From the NCBI RefSeq assembly GCF_003112555.1, contig NZ_BEWB01000003.1:186001-250000 (forward strand): DNA of 64,000 bases, given 5' to 3'. This stretch comes from Streptomyces coelicoflavus. GTDB taxonomy: Bacteria; Actinomycetota; Actinomycetes; Streptomycetales; Streptomycetaceae. The position numbers and the translations under genes are program-made. Positions 36,384 to 45,251 of the stretch are shown one piece after another. Under the pieces are notes generated by a model. That model was not told the origin of the DNA and did no database searches. It saw nothing but the letters and a program-made list of their open reading frames with translations. Numbering within the stretch: position 1 is the stretch's first letter; each line of letters begins with the position of its first letter.

Positions 36384-37505
36384 ATGAGCCTGACCCTGAG
36401 GACCATCAGTCGCGAGCAGCATCTGGCCTACATCCAGAGTCTGCCGGCGGCGAGTCACATGCAGGTCCCGGCATGGGCGGACGTCAAGGCGGAATGGCGC
36501 TCGGAGAACCTCGGCTGGTTCGACGACCGGACCGGTGAGCTGGTCGGCGCGGGTCTCGTGCTCTACCGGCAGCTGCCCAAGATCAAGCGCTATCTCGCCT
36601 ACCTGCCCGAGGGCCCGGTCATCAACTGGTTCGCGCCGAACCTCCAGGAGTGGATGGAGCCGATGCTGGCGCACCTCAAGCAGCAGGGCGCCTTCTCCGT
36701 GAAGATGGGCCCGCCGGTGATCATCCGGCGCTGGGACGCGACGTCCATCAAGAAGGGCATCCAGGACCCGGACGTCAAGCGCCTGCGGGACATAGAGGCG
36801 GACCACATCGAGCCGCGCGCCTTCGAGGTGGCCGACAAGCTGCGCCGCATGGGCTGGCAGCAGGGCGAGGACGGCGGCGCCGGCTTCGGTGACGTACAGC
36901 CCCGTTACGTCTTCCAGGTGCCGCTGGCCAACCGCTCCCTGGAAGAGGTCCACAAGAACTTCAACCAGCTGTGGCGCCGCAACATCAAGAAGGCCGAGAA
37001 GGCCGGTGTCGAGGTCGTCCAGGGCGGCTACCACGACCTCGAGGAGTGGCAGCGCCTGTACGAGATCACGGCCGTGCGCGACCACTTCCGGCCGCGTCCG
37101 CTCTCGTACTTCCAGCGCATGTGGGCGGCCCTCAACAACGAGGACCCCAACCGCATGCGGCTCTACTTCGCCCGGCACAACGGGGTGAACCTGTCGGCGG
37201 CGACCATGCTGGTCGTCGGCGGACACGTCTGGTACTCCTACGGCGCCTCCGACAACATCGGCCGCGAGGTCCGGCCGTCGAACGCCATGCAGTGGGCCAT
37301 GCTCCGCGACTCCTACGCGCTGGGCGCCACCGTCTACGACCTGCGCGGCATCTCCGACTCCCTGGACGAGAGCGACCACCTCTTCGGTCTGATCCAGTTC
37401 AAGGTGGGTACGGGCGGTCAGGCGGCCGAGTACCTCGGCGAGTGGGACTTCCCGCTGAACAAGCTGCTCCACAAGGCGCTCGACATCTACATGTCGCGCC
37501 GCTGA
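36384..37505 (+). CDS. femX: FemX-type peptidoglycan bridge aminoacyltransferase
   Basis: Fem-family (tandem GNAT-like) peptidyltransferase of 373 aa that uses aminoacyl-tRNA to add the first Gly of the interpeptide bridge to lipid II in Streptomyces. Motifs: LPAASHMQVPAWADVKAEW, YLPEGPVINW, then NIKKAEKAGVEV and SDSLDESDHLFGLIQFKVG. It is cytosolic or membrane-associated. GAGGAG precedes ATG 36384. It is paired with the next gene and lies in a cell-wall group with a class A PBP. Confidence 0.9.
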   Translation: MSLTLRTISREQHLAYIQSLPAASHMQVPAWADVKAEWRSENLGWFDDRTGELVGAGLVLYRQLPKIKRYLAYLPEGPVINWFAPNLQEWMEPMLAHLKQQGAFSVKMGPPVIIRRWDATSIKKGIQDPDVKRLRDIEADHIEPRAFEVADKLRRMGWQQGEDGGAGFGDVQPRYVFQVPLANRSLEEVHKNFNQLWRRNIKKAEKAGVEVVQGGYHDLEEWQRLYEITAVRDHFRPRPLSYFQRMWAALNNEDPNRMRLYFARHNGVNLSAATMLVVGGHVWYSYGASDNIGREVRPSNAMQWAMLRDSYALGATVYDLRGISDSLDESDHLFGLIQFKVGTGGQAAEYLGEWDFPLNKLLHKALDIYMSRR

Positions 37506-37566
37506 CCGCGCAGCCCATCCCCGATCCGCATCTCTGACAGCCACGAGAAAGGTTCCAGGTCCGGCC

Positions 37567-38598
37567 ATGGCGCTCACGCTCTACGTCGACACCGCGCGCT
37601 GGCGGGCGCACCACAAGCACGTGCAGGAGCAGTTCCCCGGGCTGGTCCCGGTCTGCAAGGGCAACGGCTACGGATTCGGTCACGAGCGCCTGGCGGAGGA
37701 GGCGACGCGGCTGGGCTCGGACGTGCTGGCCGTCGGCACCACCTACGAGGCCGCCCGCATCAAGGACTTCTTCGGTGGTGACCTGCTGGTCCTGACGCCG
37801 TACCGGCGCGGCGAGGAGCCCGTACCGCTGCCCGACCGGGTCGTGCGCTCGGTGTCCTCCATCGACGGCGTGTACGGCCTGGTGGGCGCGCGCGTGGTCA
37901 TCGAGGTGATGTCCTCGATGAAGCGGCACGGCATCAGCGAGCAGGACCTGCCGCAGCTGCACGCCGCCATAGAGAACGTCCGGCTGGAGGGCTTCGCCAT
38001 CCACCTGCCGCTGGACCGCACCGACGGCTCGGACGCCGTCGAGGAGGTCATCGGCTGGATGGACCGGCTGCGCGCTGCCCGGCTGCCGCTGCACACCATG
38101 TTCGTCAGCCATCTCAAGGCCGACGAGCTGGCCCGCCTCCAGCAGCAGTTCCCGCAGACCCGCTTCCGCGCCCGGATCGGCACCCGGCTCTGGCTGGGCG
38201 ACCACGAGGCCACCGAGTACCGCGGCGCGGTCCTGGACGTCACACGCGTCGCCAAGGGCGAGCGTTTCGGCTACCGGCAGCAGAAGGCCGCCTCCGACGG
38301 CTTCCTGGTGGTCGTGGCGGGCGGTACGTCGCACGGGGTGGGTCTGGAGGCGCCGAAGGCGCTGCACGGCGTCATGCCGCGTGCCAAGGGTGTCGCCCGG
38401 GCCGGCCTCGCCACGGTCAACCGGAACCTCTCGCCGTTCGTCTGGAGCGGCAAGCAGCGCTGGTTCGCGGAGCCGCCGCACATGCAGGTGTCGATCCTGT
38501 TCGTGCCCACGGACGCGGCCGAGCCCAAGGTGGGTGACGAACTGGTGGCCCATCTGCGGCACACCACCACGCAGTTCGACCGCATCCTCGATCGCTAG
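37567..38598 (+). CDS. Alanine-racemase-like fold-III PLP protein
   Basis: Protein of 343 aa related to alanine racemase. PLP lysine is in VPVCKGNGYGFGHERL (Lys35). The C-terminal domain keeps a Tyr in KGERFGYRQQ, at the place of the racemase catalytic Tyr, but the usual GYADG substrate motif reads GGTSHG. It follows femX after 61 bp on the same strand and is closed by a hairpin, so the two form a unit. True alanine racemase is normally elsewhere, next to the tsaE/groES area. The activity here is open; a cell-wall amino acid reaction is suggested by the pairing. Confidence 0.85.
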   Translation: MALTLYVDTARWRAHHKHVQEQFPGLVPVCKGNGYGFGHERLAEEATRLGSDVLAVGTTYEAARIKDFFGGDLLVLTPYRRGEEPVPLPDRVVRSVSSIDGVYGLVGARVVIEVMSSMKRHGISEQDLPQLHAAIENVRLEGFAIHLPLDRTDGSDAVEEVIGWMDRLRAARLPLHTMFVSHLKADELARLQQQFPQTRFRARIGTRLWLGDHEATEYRGAVLDVTRVAKGERFGYRQQKAASDGFLVVVAGGTSHGVGLEAPKALHGVMPRAKGVARAGLATVNRNLSPFVWSGKQRWFAEPPHMQVSILFVPTDAAEPKVGDELVAHLRHTTTQFDRILDR

Positions 38599-38620
38599 CG
38601 AGCGGGCCGCACCGGCGAAG

Positions 38621-38671
38621 AAGGCCGTACACGACGTCTTGGTGATCCCTCTGATCGTCGGGTACGGCCTT
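38621..38671. terminator. Bidirectional terminator after the femX unit
   Basis: AAGGCCGTAC (38621-38630) pairs with GTACGGCCTT (38662-38671), with an inner CGACG/CGTCG stem. Confidence 0.75.
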
Positions 38672-38683
38672 TCGCGCGTTCGC

Positions 38684-40183
38684 TCAGAGTGAACCGTCCG
38701 ACTGCCGGCTCTTGCCCCAGTGCACGGGTGGCCCCTCGAAGTGGGTCACGGGCTCCTCGGTACGAGCTGCGGGACCCAGGACAAAGACGTCCTCCGCACC
38801 GTCCAGCACGCCGCCCGACGGATCGTCGTCGCCCGTCCGCCGCACCGGATCCCGGTCCGGCATCAGGATGTCGCGCACGACCATGGCGCAGAAGAACAGT
38901 GTTCCCAGCAGGTGCAGGCCGATGGCCCAGTGGTAGCCGTCCGTCGGCAGTCCCTTGTGGGAGTCGCCGCTGGTCGTGTACGCCAGGTACATCCAGATGC
39001 CGAGGAAGTACGCCACCTCACACGCCTGCCAGATGAGGAAGTCCCGCCATTTCGGCCGTGCCAGCGCGGCCAGCGGCACCAGCCAGAGCACGTACTGCGG
39101 TGAGTAGACCTTGTTGGTGAGGATGAACACCGCGACGATCAGGAAAGCGAGCTGGGCGAGCCGCGGGCGCCGGGGGGCGGTCAGTGTGAGCACCGCGACG
39201 GCGCCGCAGCACAGCAGCATCAGCAGCGTGGCGAGGGTGTTGACGGTCTCGGTGCTGAGCGGGTTGTCGGAGTTCTGGGCCAGGATCAGCCAGAAGGACC
39301 CGAAGTCCACGCCCCGTTCCTGGCTGAACGTGTAGAACTTCGACCAGCCGTCGAAGGCGTAGAGCATCACCGGCAGGTTCACCACGAGCCAGGCGACGGT
39401 CGCGCCTCCCAGTGCTGTCCCGAACGCCCGCCATTTGCCCGCACGCCAGCACAGGACGAGGAGCGGGCCGAGGATCAGGAAGGGATAGAGCTTGGCGGCC
39501 GTGGCCAGGCCCAGCAGCACGCCGAAGGCCAGCGGACGCTCCCGGGACCACATGAGGAGGGCTGCGGCCGTCAGGGCGACCGCCAGCAGGTCCCAGTTGA
39601 CGGTGGCGGTCAGCGCGAAGGCCGGGGCCAGGGCGACCAGCAGGCCGTCCCAGGGCCGCCGGGTGTGGGTACGGGTCACGCAGACCGCGATGACGGCCGC
39701 ACAGACCATGAGCATCCCGGCGTTGACCATCCAGTACCACTGCTCCTGGTCCTGGATGGTGCCGCTGCCCGGCGTGAGCCAGGACGCGACCTCCATGAAC
39801 AGGCCGGTCAGCACGGGGTACTCCAGGTACTCCATGTCGCCGGGGAGCTTGTCGAAGTACGGCACGAGCCCGTCGACGAACCCACGGCCCTGGTACAGGT
39901 GCGGGATGTCCGAGTAGCAGGCGTGGGTGTACTGGGAGCTGGCCCCGAAGAACCAGGCGCCGTTGTAGCAGGGGGCTTTCTGGACCAGCCCGAGGGCGAA
40001 CATGCCGATCGCCACGAGCGCGATCACCCGCACAGGGGTCCACCAGGACCTGCCGAGCAGGGCGCGTCGGCCCATCGGGCCGCCGATCAGCTCGCTGCCG
40101 GCCTCGGCGACCGTGTCCTGACTGGTCGGCCGCACCGGGTCCGGCTCGTGCACGCTCGCTGGCGTCGATTCTGCACTGGGCAT
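38684..40183 (-). CDS. GT87 (DUF2029) integral membrane glycosyltransferase
   Basis: Polytopic membrane protein of 499 aa with about ten to eleven helices. It has the polyprenol-phosphate-mannose-dependent GT-C/GT87 features: an acidic first loop after helix 1 with GRGFVDGLVPYFDKLPGDM (19 residues), then LEYPVLTG. In mycobacteria the family elongates PIM/LM/LAM or arabinan. ATG 40183 gives MPSAESTPAS; ATG 40192 is an alternative and the frame extends to 40261 inside a parS. It follows the PBP gene on the same strand. Confidence 0.85.
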   Translation of the reverse strand: MPSAESTPASVHEPDPVRPTSQDTVAEAGSELIGGPMGRRALLGRSWWTPVRVIALVAIGMFALGLVQKAPCYNGAWFFGASSQYTHACYSDIPHLYQGRGFVDGLVPYFDKLPGDMEYLEYPVLTGLFMEVASWLTPGSGTIQDQEQWYWMVNAGMLMVCAAVIAVCVTRTHTRRPWDGLLVALAPAFALTATVNWDLLAVALTAAALLMWSRERPLAFGVLLGLATAAKLYPFLILGPLLVLCWRAGKWRAFGTALGGATVAWLVVNLPVMLYAFDGWSKFYTFSQERGVDFGSFWLILAQNSDNPLSTETVNTLATLLMLLCCGAVAVLTLTAPRRPRLAQLAFLIVAVFILTNKVYSPQYVLWLVPLAALARPKWRDFLIWQACEVAYFLGIWMYLAYTTSGDSHKGLPTDGYHWAIGLHLLGTLFFCAMVVRDILMPDRDPVRRTGDDDPSGGVLDGAEDVFVLGPAARTEEPVTHFEGPPVHWGKSRQSDGSL

Positions 40184-40219
40184 GGGGCACATCCTGCCGT
40201 ACGCACCTGGGAACACGCC

Positions 40220-40253
40220 GGGGCCGCCGCACCCTGGTGGATGCGGCGGCCCC
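40220..40253 (-). terminator. Terminator hairpin after the PBP gene
   Basis: GGGGCCGCCGC pairs with GCGGCGGCCCC across a 12-nt loop; it is directly followed by parS at 40255. Confidence 0.7.
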
Positions 40254-40254
40254 T

Positions 40255-40268
40255 GTTTCACGTGAAAC
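40255..40268. promoter_or_regulatory. parS: parS site (perfect), first of a pair
   Basis: GTTTCACGTGAAAC, starting 2 bp after the hairpin and 22 bp (two helical turns) from the next copy. Confidence 0.93.
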
Positions 40269-40276
40269 TTGTGGGT

Positions 40277-40290
40277 GTTTCACGTGAAAC
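40277..40290. promoter_or_regulatory. parS: parS site (perfect), second of a pair
   Basis: GTTTCACGTGAAAC, 22 bp from the previous site and 22 bp beyond the PBP stop codon. Confidence 0.93.
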
Positions 40291-40312
40291 ACCCATGCTT
40301 GCGGCTCTGCGG

Positions 40313-43015
40313 CTAGCCGTTCGCGCCCCAGATGGTGTTTCCGCGACTGTTTCCGTTGGTGTCGCCCTCTTCCCCCGTCTCACTGGTCGACGGCGAAGGT
40401 GATTCGCTGCCCTCGGAGCCGCCTGGGCCATTGCCCCCGTTGCCGTTGCCGGCGTTGTCTCCGTCGTCGCAGTTCCACTCGAAGACTCCGCACGTATCGG
40501 TCGGCGCGGGCGGCGAGGGGCTGTTCTGCGTGTCACTGGGAGACGGAGTCGGAGACGGACTGGTCTCCTCGGTCTCGGACGGGGAGGGAGTGGGAGAGGG
40601 AGTCGGGGTCGGCGACGGGGTGTCGTTGACGACCTCTCCGATGGGCTCCGGCTCGGGGAACTTCTCCACCTCCATGCCCTTGACCGCGTCCGACATGTAG
40701 TCCTGCCAGATCGTGGACGGGAACGAGGCGCCGTGGATCTTCTTCTCGCCACCCGTTCCGTACATCTCCAGGAACGTACGGTCCTTGATGGTCTCGTCGT
40801 CCGGGTAGCGGTACATGCTGATCGCGGTCGACAGCTGCGGGGTGTAGCCCACGAACCAGGCGGACTTGTTGCCGTCCGTGGTACCCGTCTTGCCGGCCAC
40901 CTCTCGGCCGGGCAGCTGGGCGTTGGTGCCCGTTCCCTTCTCGACGACGGTCTTCAGGACGTCCGTGACGTTGTCCGCGACCTTCGCGGTGAAGGCTTGC
41001 TTCTCCTCGACCTTGTGCGTGTAGATCGTGCCGTTCTTACTCGTCACCTTCGTGACGGAGTACGGCTCGCGCTGCTTGCCGCTGTCCGAGAAGGTCGCGT
41101 AGGCGCCCGCCATGCGGATGGCACTGGGGTCCGAGATGCCGAGGGAGAAGGACGGGAAGCTAGCGCCCGTCAGGCTGTCCTCCAGAAGCCCCGCGTCGAC
41201 GGCGGCCTCCTTCACCTTGTCCAGTCCGACGTCCATGCCGAGCTGCACATAGGCGGAGTTCACCGACTCCCGCATCGCCTCACGGAGGTCGATCTTGTAG
41301 TCCGGCGGGTCACCGACGTCGTCCTGACCGTCGTTCTCCTGGCGCCACTGCTCGCCGTCCTCGTTCTCCCAGATCGACCCGTCGTAGTTGTTGATCTTCA
41401 GTTTGTTCTTGCCGCTGTAGAGACTCTTTGGGGAAGCGATGGTGCGCTCGTCCTGGGCCTGGACCGGGCCGAGGTCCGGGTCGCGCACACCCCACTTCAT
41501 CGCCGCCGCGAGCACGAACGGCTTGAATGTCGAGCCGACCTGGGCACCGGTCACGTCGGCGTTGTTCGTGAAGTGCTTGGTGGCGTCCTCACCGCCGTAG
41601 ATGGCCTTGATGGCCCCGGTCTTCGTGTCGATCGACGCCCCGCCGAACTGGACGTACTTGTCCGTCTCGGGTCGTTTCTTGGGGTCGATCTTCTCCTTGT
41701 AGACCTTCTGGACCGCCTTCTCCATCTCGTCGACCTTCTTCTTGTCGAAGGTCGTGTAGATCGAGTAGCCGCCCTTCTCCAGCTGCTGCTCCGACACCTT
41801 GCCGCTCTTGAGCACGGAGGACTTGGCGAGCCTGACGAGGTAGCCGATCTGGCCGCCCAGCTTCGCGTTCGACTGCGGGTTCTGCGTGGTGGGGAGTTCC
41901 TTGTACTTGGCCCGTTCCGTCTGGCTCAGATGCCCGTACTCCACCATCTTGTCGAGGGTGTCCTGCATCTGGAGGCGGGCACGCTTCTGGTTGGCCTCCG
42001 GCGTGGCCCCCGTCGGGTCGATCGACACCGAGCCCGCCGGGTCGTAGTAGGTGGCGCCCTTGAGCATCGCCGACAGGAAGGCGCACTGTCCCGGGTTGAG
42101 GTCAACGGCGTCGACGTTGAAGTACGCCCGGGACGCCGCCTGGATGCCGTAGGCACCACGGCCGTAGTAGGCGGAGTTCAGGTAGCCCTCGAGGATGTCG
42201 TCCTTGGAGACGTCGGTGCCGACCTTGATCGAGACGAAGATCTCTTTGACCTTGCGGGAGATCGTCTGCGACTGGTCGTTCAGCATCGCGTTCTTCACGT
42301 ACTGCTGGGTGATGGTGGAGCCGCCCTGCGTCTCACCGCCCTTGGCCATGTTGAACACGGCGCGGGCGATGCCCGCGGGGTCGATGCCGCTGTCGGAGTA
42401 GAACGTCTTGTTCTCCTGCGAGATGACGGCATTGCGCATCTCCTTGGGGATCTGCGAGAGATCGACGCTCTGACGGTTGCGGTCACCGCCCGTGGCCACC
42501 ATCTGGGTGTTGTCGGCCCAGTAGTAGACGTTGTTCTGCGCCGTGGCGCTCTCGTCGATGACGGGGACGCTCACCATGGCGTACGCGAGGCCGGCGGCGC
42601 CGACCAGGCAGCCGAAGAACGCGATGCACAGCCCGGAGACGAGCCTCCAGGACGGCACCCAGCGATGCCACCCGTCCTTGTCGTGGCGCGGGTAGTCGAT
42701 CATCCGCTTCTTGCCGGGCGCCGCGGCACGTCCTCGTCCGGCCCCTGCCGAGCCGCCGGGGGCCCCTCGCCGGCCACCGCGGCCCGGCTCGGCCGCTCTG
42801 CGGCGGCCACCCCCGCTCCGCTGTGCGGCGCGCCGGGCTTCGGCGCGGCTGCCGTACGCACGCTCCTCGTTCTCCGGACCGTACGAGCCGGACGGAGACC
42901 CTGTGGCGCCTCGCGGTGCCGCACGGCGGCCGGAGGACGAGCCGGACTGACCGCGTCGGGCCGCGGCACGTCCGCCTCCCTGCGGCTGCGGCGGTTTGCG
43001 ACGGTGCTCGCTCAT
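40313..43015 (-). CDS. Class A penicillin-binding protein (transglycosylase/transpeptidase)
   Basis: Bifunctional peptidoglycan synthase of 900 aa. Order: basic Gly/Arg-rich cytoplasmic tail (1-120), one membrane anchor (about 138-165), GT51 glycosyltransferase (motifs ENKTFYSDSGID and GGSTITQQYVKN), transpeptidase domain with SxxK STFK, SVN motif SVNSAY and KTG motif AGKTGTTDG, and a C-terminal Pro/Ser/Thr-rich tail with acidic residues. ATG 43015 has GAGGAG upstream and gives MSEHRRKPPQ. No PASTA domains. It is divergent from the padR gene. Confidence 0.94.
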   Translation of the reverse strand: MSEHRRKPPQPQGGGRAAARRGQSGSSSGRRAAPRGATGSPSGSYGPENEERAYGSRAEARRAAQRSGGGRRRAAEPGRGGRRGAPGGSAGAGRGRAAAPGKKRMIDYPRHDKDGWHRWVPSWRLVSGLCIAFFGCLVGAAGLAYAMVSVPVIDESATAQNNVYYWADNTQMVATGGDRNRQSVDLSQIPKEMRNAVISQENKTFYSDSGIDPAGIARAVFNMAKGGETQGGSTITQQYVKNAMLNDQSQTISRKVKEIFVSIKVGTDVSKDDILEGYLNSAYYGRGAYGIQAASRAYFNVDAVDLNPGQCAFLSAMLKGATYYDPAGSVSIDPTGATPEANQKRARLQMQDTLDKMVEYGHLSQTERAKYKELPTTQNPQSNAKLGGQIGYLVRLAKSSVLKSGKVSEQQLEKGGYSIYTTFDKKKVDEMEKAVQKVYKEKIDPKKRPETDKYVQFGGASIDTKTGAIKAIYGGEDATKHFTNNADVTGAQVGSTFKPFVLAAAMKWGVRDPDLGPVQAQDERTIASPKSLYSGKNKLKINNYDGSIWENEDGEQWRQENDGQDDVGDPPDYKIDLREAMRESVNSAYVQLGMDVGLDKVKEAAVDAGLLEDSLTGASFPSFSLGISDPSAIRMAGAYATFSDSGKQREPYSVTKVTSKNGTIYTHKVEEKQAFTAKVADNVTDVLKTVVEKGTGTNAQLPGREVAGKTGTTDGNKSAWFVGYTPQLSTAISMYRYPDDETIKDRTFLEMYGTGGEKKIHGASFPSTIWQDYMSDAVKGMEVEKFPEPEPIGEVVNDTPSPTPTPSPTPSPSETEETSPSPTPSPSDTQNSPSPPAPTDTCGVFEWNCDDGDNAGNGNGGNGPGGSEGSESPSPSTSETGEEGDTNGNSRGNTIWGANG

Positions 43016-43284
43016 CGAACGACTACTCCTCGGGCAGGCGCACCTTTGCGCGCCTGGTAAAGGCGGCTGGTTTCCGGTCCCCCCGAAGTACGGATGCGGC
43101 CCCTTCCGCATTCACCCGTACTGCACCGGGGACAGGGACGCCCCCAGACGTCACTCGGTTCCCGGTGGTTCGCATGGCGCACACACTACGCACCGCCAAA
43201 ACCCCCGCGACCCGAAGTTCACCTCAAATCAGGCAACTTGCTCGCGATGAAACCGCGATGTGATCCCGTTCACCAGTTCCCCCC

Positions 43285-43313
43285 TTGTCGCACGCGGATG
43301 CTCGTTCTATCGT
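43285..43313 (+). promoter_or_regulatory. Predicted padR promoter
   Basis: TTGTCG, 17-bp spacer, TATCGT. The operator palindrome begins at the next base, so a bound repressor would sit on the transcription start. Confidence 0.65.
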
Positions 43314-43340
43314 GCTGATGTATCGAGTCGATACATCAGC
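43314..43340. promoter_or_regulatory. 27-bp palindromic operator (PadR type)
   Basis: GCTGATGTATCGA, central G, TCGATACATCAGC: perfect inverted repeat containing the ATGTAT/ATACAT core seen in PadR operators. It is placed at +1 of the padR promoter, which indicates autorepression. Confidence 0.8.
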
Positions 43341-43367
43341 GCGGCATAAAGGCGAGAGGAGGCGACG

Positions 43368-44045
43368 ATGAGCCGGAGATCCGGCATCCTCGAGTTCGCC
43401 GTACTCGGCCTGCTCCGCGAGTCCCCGATGCACGGCTATGAGCTGCGCAAACGACTCAACACGTCACTGGGTGTGTTCCGGGCGTTCAGCTACGGGACGC
43501 TCTATCCCTGCCTCAAGACGCTGGTCGCCAACGGCTGGTTGATCGAGGAACCGGGGAACATCGGCGAGGCCGCCGCCTCCCTCACCGGGCGCCGCGCCAA
43601 GATCGTCTACCGGTTGACGGCCGACGGTAAGGAACATTTCGAGCAGCTCCTCTCCCAGACGGGCCCGGACGCGTACGAGGACGAGACCTTCGCCGCCCGC
43701 TTCGCGTTCTTCGGGCAGACGTCGCGAGACGTGCGCATGCGCGTGCTCGAGGGCCGGCGCAGCCGGCTGGAGGAGCGCCTGGAGAAGATGCGGGCCTCCC
43801 TGGCCCGCACCCGGGAGCGACTCGACGACTACACGCTTGAGCTGCAGCGCCACGGAATGGAGTCCGTGGAGCGCGAAGTGCGCTGGCTGAACGAGCTCAT
43901 CGAGAGCGAGCGGGCGGGGCGGGACCTGCGAGGTTCCGCCGCCGAGGGGACCGCTCAACAGGACACGACATCTGGAGCGACGGGCGGCCTGCCCCGGCCG
44001 GGGGACGACCCCCGGCCGGATACGCCCGGCGACACCGCCACGTGA
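43368..44045 (+). CDS. PadR-family transcriptional regulator
   Basis: Regulator of 225 aa. The PadR winged helix is clear ([20 protein letters not shown], then [20 protein letters not shown]). A C-terminal helical PadR_C/Vir_act_alpha_C region follows, and then a Gly/Pro-rich tail. ATG 43368 has GAGGAGG 5 nt upstream. Its stop is 44 bp before the inositol phosphate synthase start, so they may be one transcript controlled by the upstream palindrome. Confidence 0.92.
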   Translation: MSRRSGILEFAVLGLLRESPMHGYELRKRLNTSLGVFRAFSYGTLYPCLKTLVANGWLIEEPGNIGEAAASLTGRRAKIVYRLTADGKEHFEQLLSQTGPDAYEDETFAARFAFFGQTSRDVRMRVLEGRRSRLEERLEKMRASLARTRERLDDYTLELQRHGMESVEREVRWLNELIESERAGRDLRGSAAEGTAQQDTTSGATGGLPRPGDDPRPDTPGDTAT

Positions 44046-44089
44046 GCGCCCAGTCAGGGCCTCACTCGTACACACAGGGAGCAACCGGA

Positions 44090-45172
44090 ATGGGTTCGGT
44101 TCGCGTAGCCATCGTCGGTGTGGGCAACTGCGCCGCATCGCTGGTGCAGGGCGTCGAGTACTACAAGGACGCCGACCCGGCGGCCAAGGTCCCCGGCCTG
44201 ATGCACGTCCAGTTCGGCGACTACCACGTCAGTGACATCGAGTTCGTCGCCGCCTTCGACGTGGACGCCAAGAAGGTCGGCCTGGACCTCGCGGACGCCA
44301 TCGGCGCCTCCGAGAACAACACCATCAAGATCTGCGACGTGCCGAACAGCGGCGTCCAGGTCCAGCGCGGCCACACCCACGACGGTCTCGGCAAGTACTA
44401 CCGCCAGACCATCGAGGAGTCCGCCGAGGCGCCGGTCGACGTCGTCCAGGTCCTCAAGGACAAGCAGGTCGACGTTCTCGTCTGCTACCTGCCCGTCGGT
44501 TCCGAGGCCGCGGCGAAGTACTACGCCCAGTGCGCCATCGACGCCAAGGTCGCCTTCGTCAACGCCCTCCCGGTCTTCATCGCCGGCACCAAGGAGTGGG
44601 CGGACAAGTTCACCGAGGCGGGCGTCCCGATCGTCGGCGACGACATCAAGTCGCAGGTCGGCGCCACCATCACGCACCGCGTCATGGCGAAGCTGTTCGA
44701 GGACCGGGGCGTCGTCCTGGACCGCACGATGCAGCTGAACGTCGGCGGCAACATGGACTTCAAGAACATGCTCGAGCGCGAGCGCCTGGAGTCCAAGAAG
44801 ATCTCCAAGACGCAGGCCGTCACCTCCCAGATCCCCGACCGCGACCTGGGTGCGGACAACGTCCACATCGGCCCGTCCGACTACGTCGCGTGGCTGGACG
44901 ACCGCAAGTGGGCGTACGTCCGCCTCGAGGGCCGTGCCTTCGGCGACGTCCCGCTGAACCTGGAGTACAAGCTCGAGGTCTGGGACTCCCCGAACTCGGC
45001 CGGTGTCATCATCGACGCCCTGCGCGCCGCGAAGATCGCCAAGGACCGCGGCATCGGCGGCCCGATCCTGTCGGCGTCGAGCTACTTCATGAAGTCCCCG
45101 CCGGTCCAGTACTTCGACGACGAGGCCCGTGCCAACGTCGAGAAGTTCATCGCGGGCGAGGTCGAGCGCTGA
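44090..45172 (+). CDS. ino1: Myo-inositol-1-phosphate synthase
   Basis: NAD-dependent enzyme of 360 aa converting glucose-6-phosphate to inositol-1-phosphate, the entry to phosphatidylinositol and mycothiol. Rossmann motif [18 protein letters not shown] at the N-terminus, [19 protein letters not shown] in the middle and [14 protein letters not shown] in the active-site lid are family features; this is the short actinobacterial form. ATG 44090 has AGGGAG 8 nt upstream. It follows padR closely. Confidence 0.96.
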   Translation: MGSVRVAIVGVGNCAASLVQGVEYYKDADPAAKVPGLMHVQFGDYHVSDIEFVAAFDVDAKKVGLDLADAIGASENNTIKICDVPNSGVQVQRGHTHDGLGKYYRQTIEESAEAPVDVVQVLKDKQVDVLVCYLPVGSEAAAKYYAQCAIDAKVAFVNALPVFIAGTKEWADKFTEAGVPIVGDDIKSQVGATITHRVMAKLFEDRGVVLDRTMQLNVGGNMDFKNMLERERLESKKISKTQAVTSQIPDRDLGADNVHIGPSDYVAWLDDRKWAYVRLEGRAFGDVPLNLEYKLEVWDSPNSAGVIIDALRAAKIAKDRGIGGPILSASSYFMKSPPVQYFDDEARANVEKFIAGEVER

Positions 45173-45199
45173 GCAGCCGCTGACCCCGGTCTGCCGAGG

Positions 45200-45225
45200 G
45201 TCCCCGGGTCGTGTGACCCGGGGAC
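45200..45225 (+). terminator. Terminator after inositol phosphate synthase
   Basis: GTCCCCGGGTC and GACCCGGGGAC pair across the 4-nt loop GTGT, followed by CTTTCC. Confidence 0.8.
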
Positions 45226-45251
45226 CTTTCCCGTATGTGAGGCTGTGCCCC

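Larger units (their letters stand above)
43016..43367. other. PBP-padR divergent intergenic region
   Basis: 352 bp without a gene. It holds the padR promoter and operator (43285-43340) and presumably the PBP promoter, which I could not assign. Confidence 0.6.
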
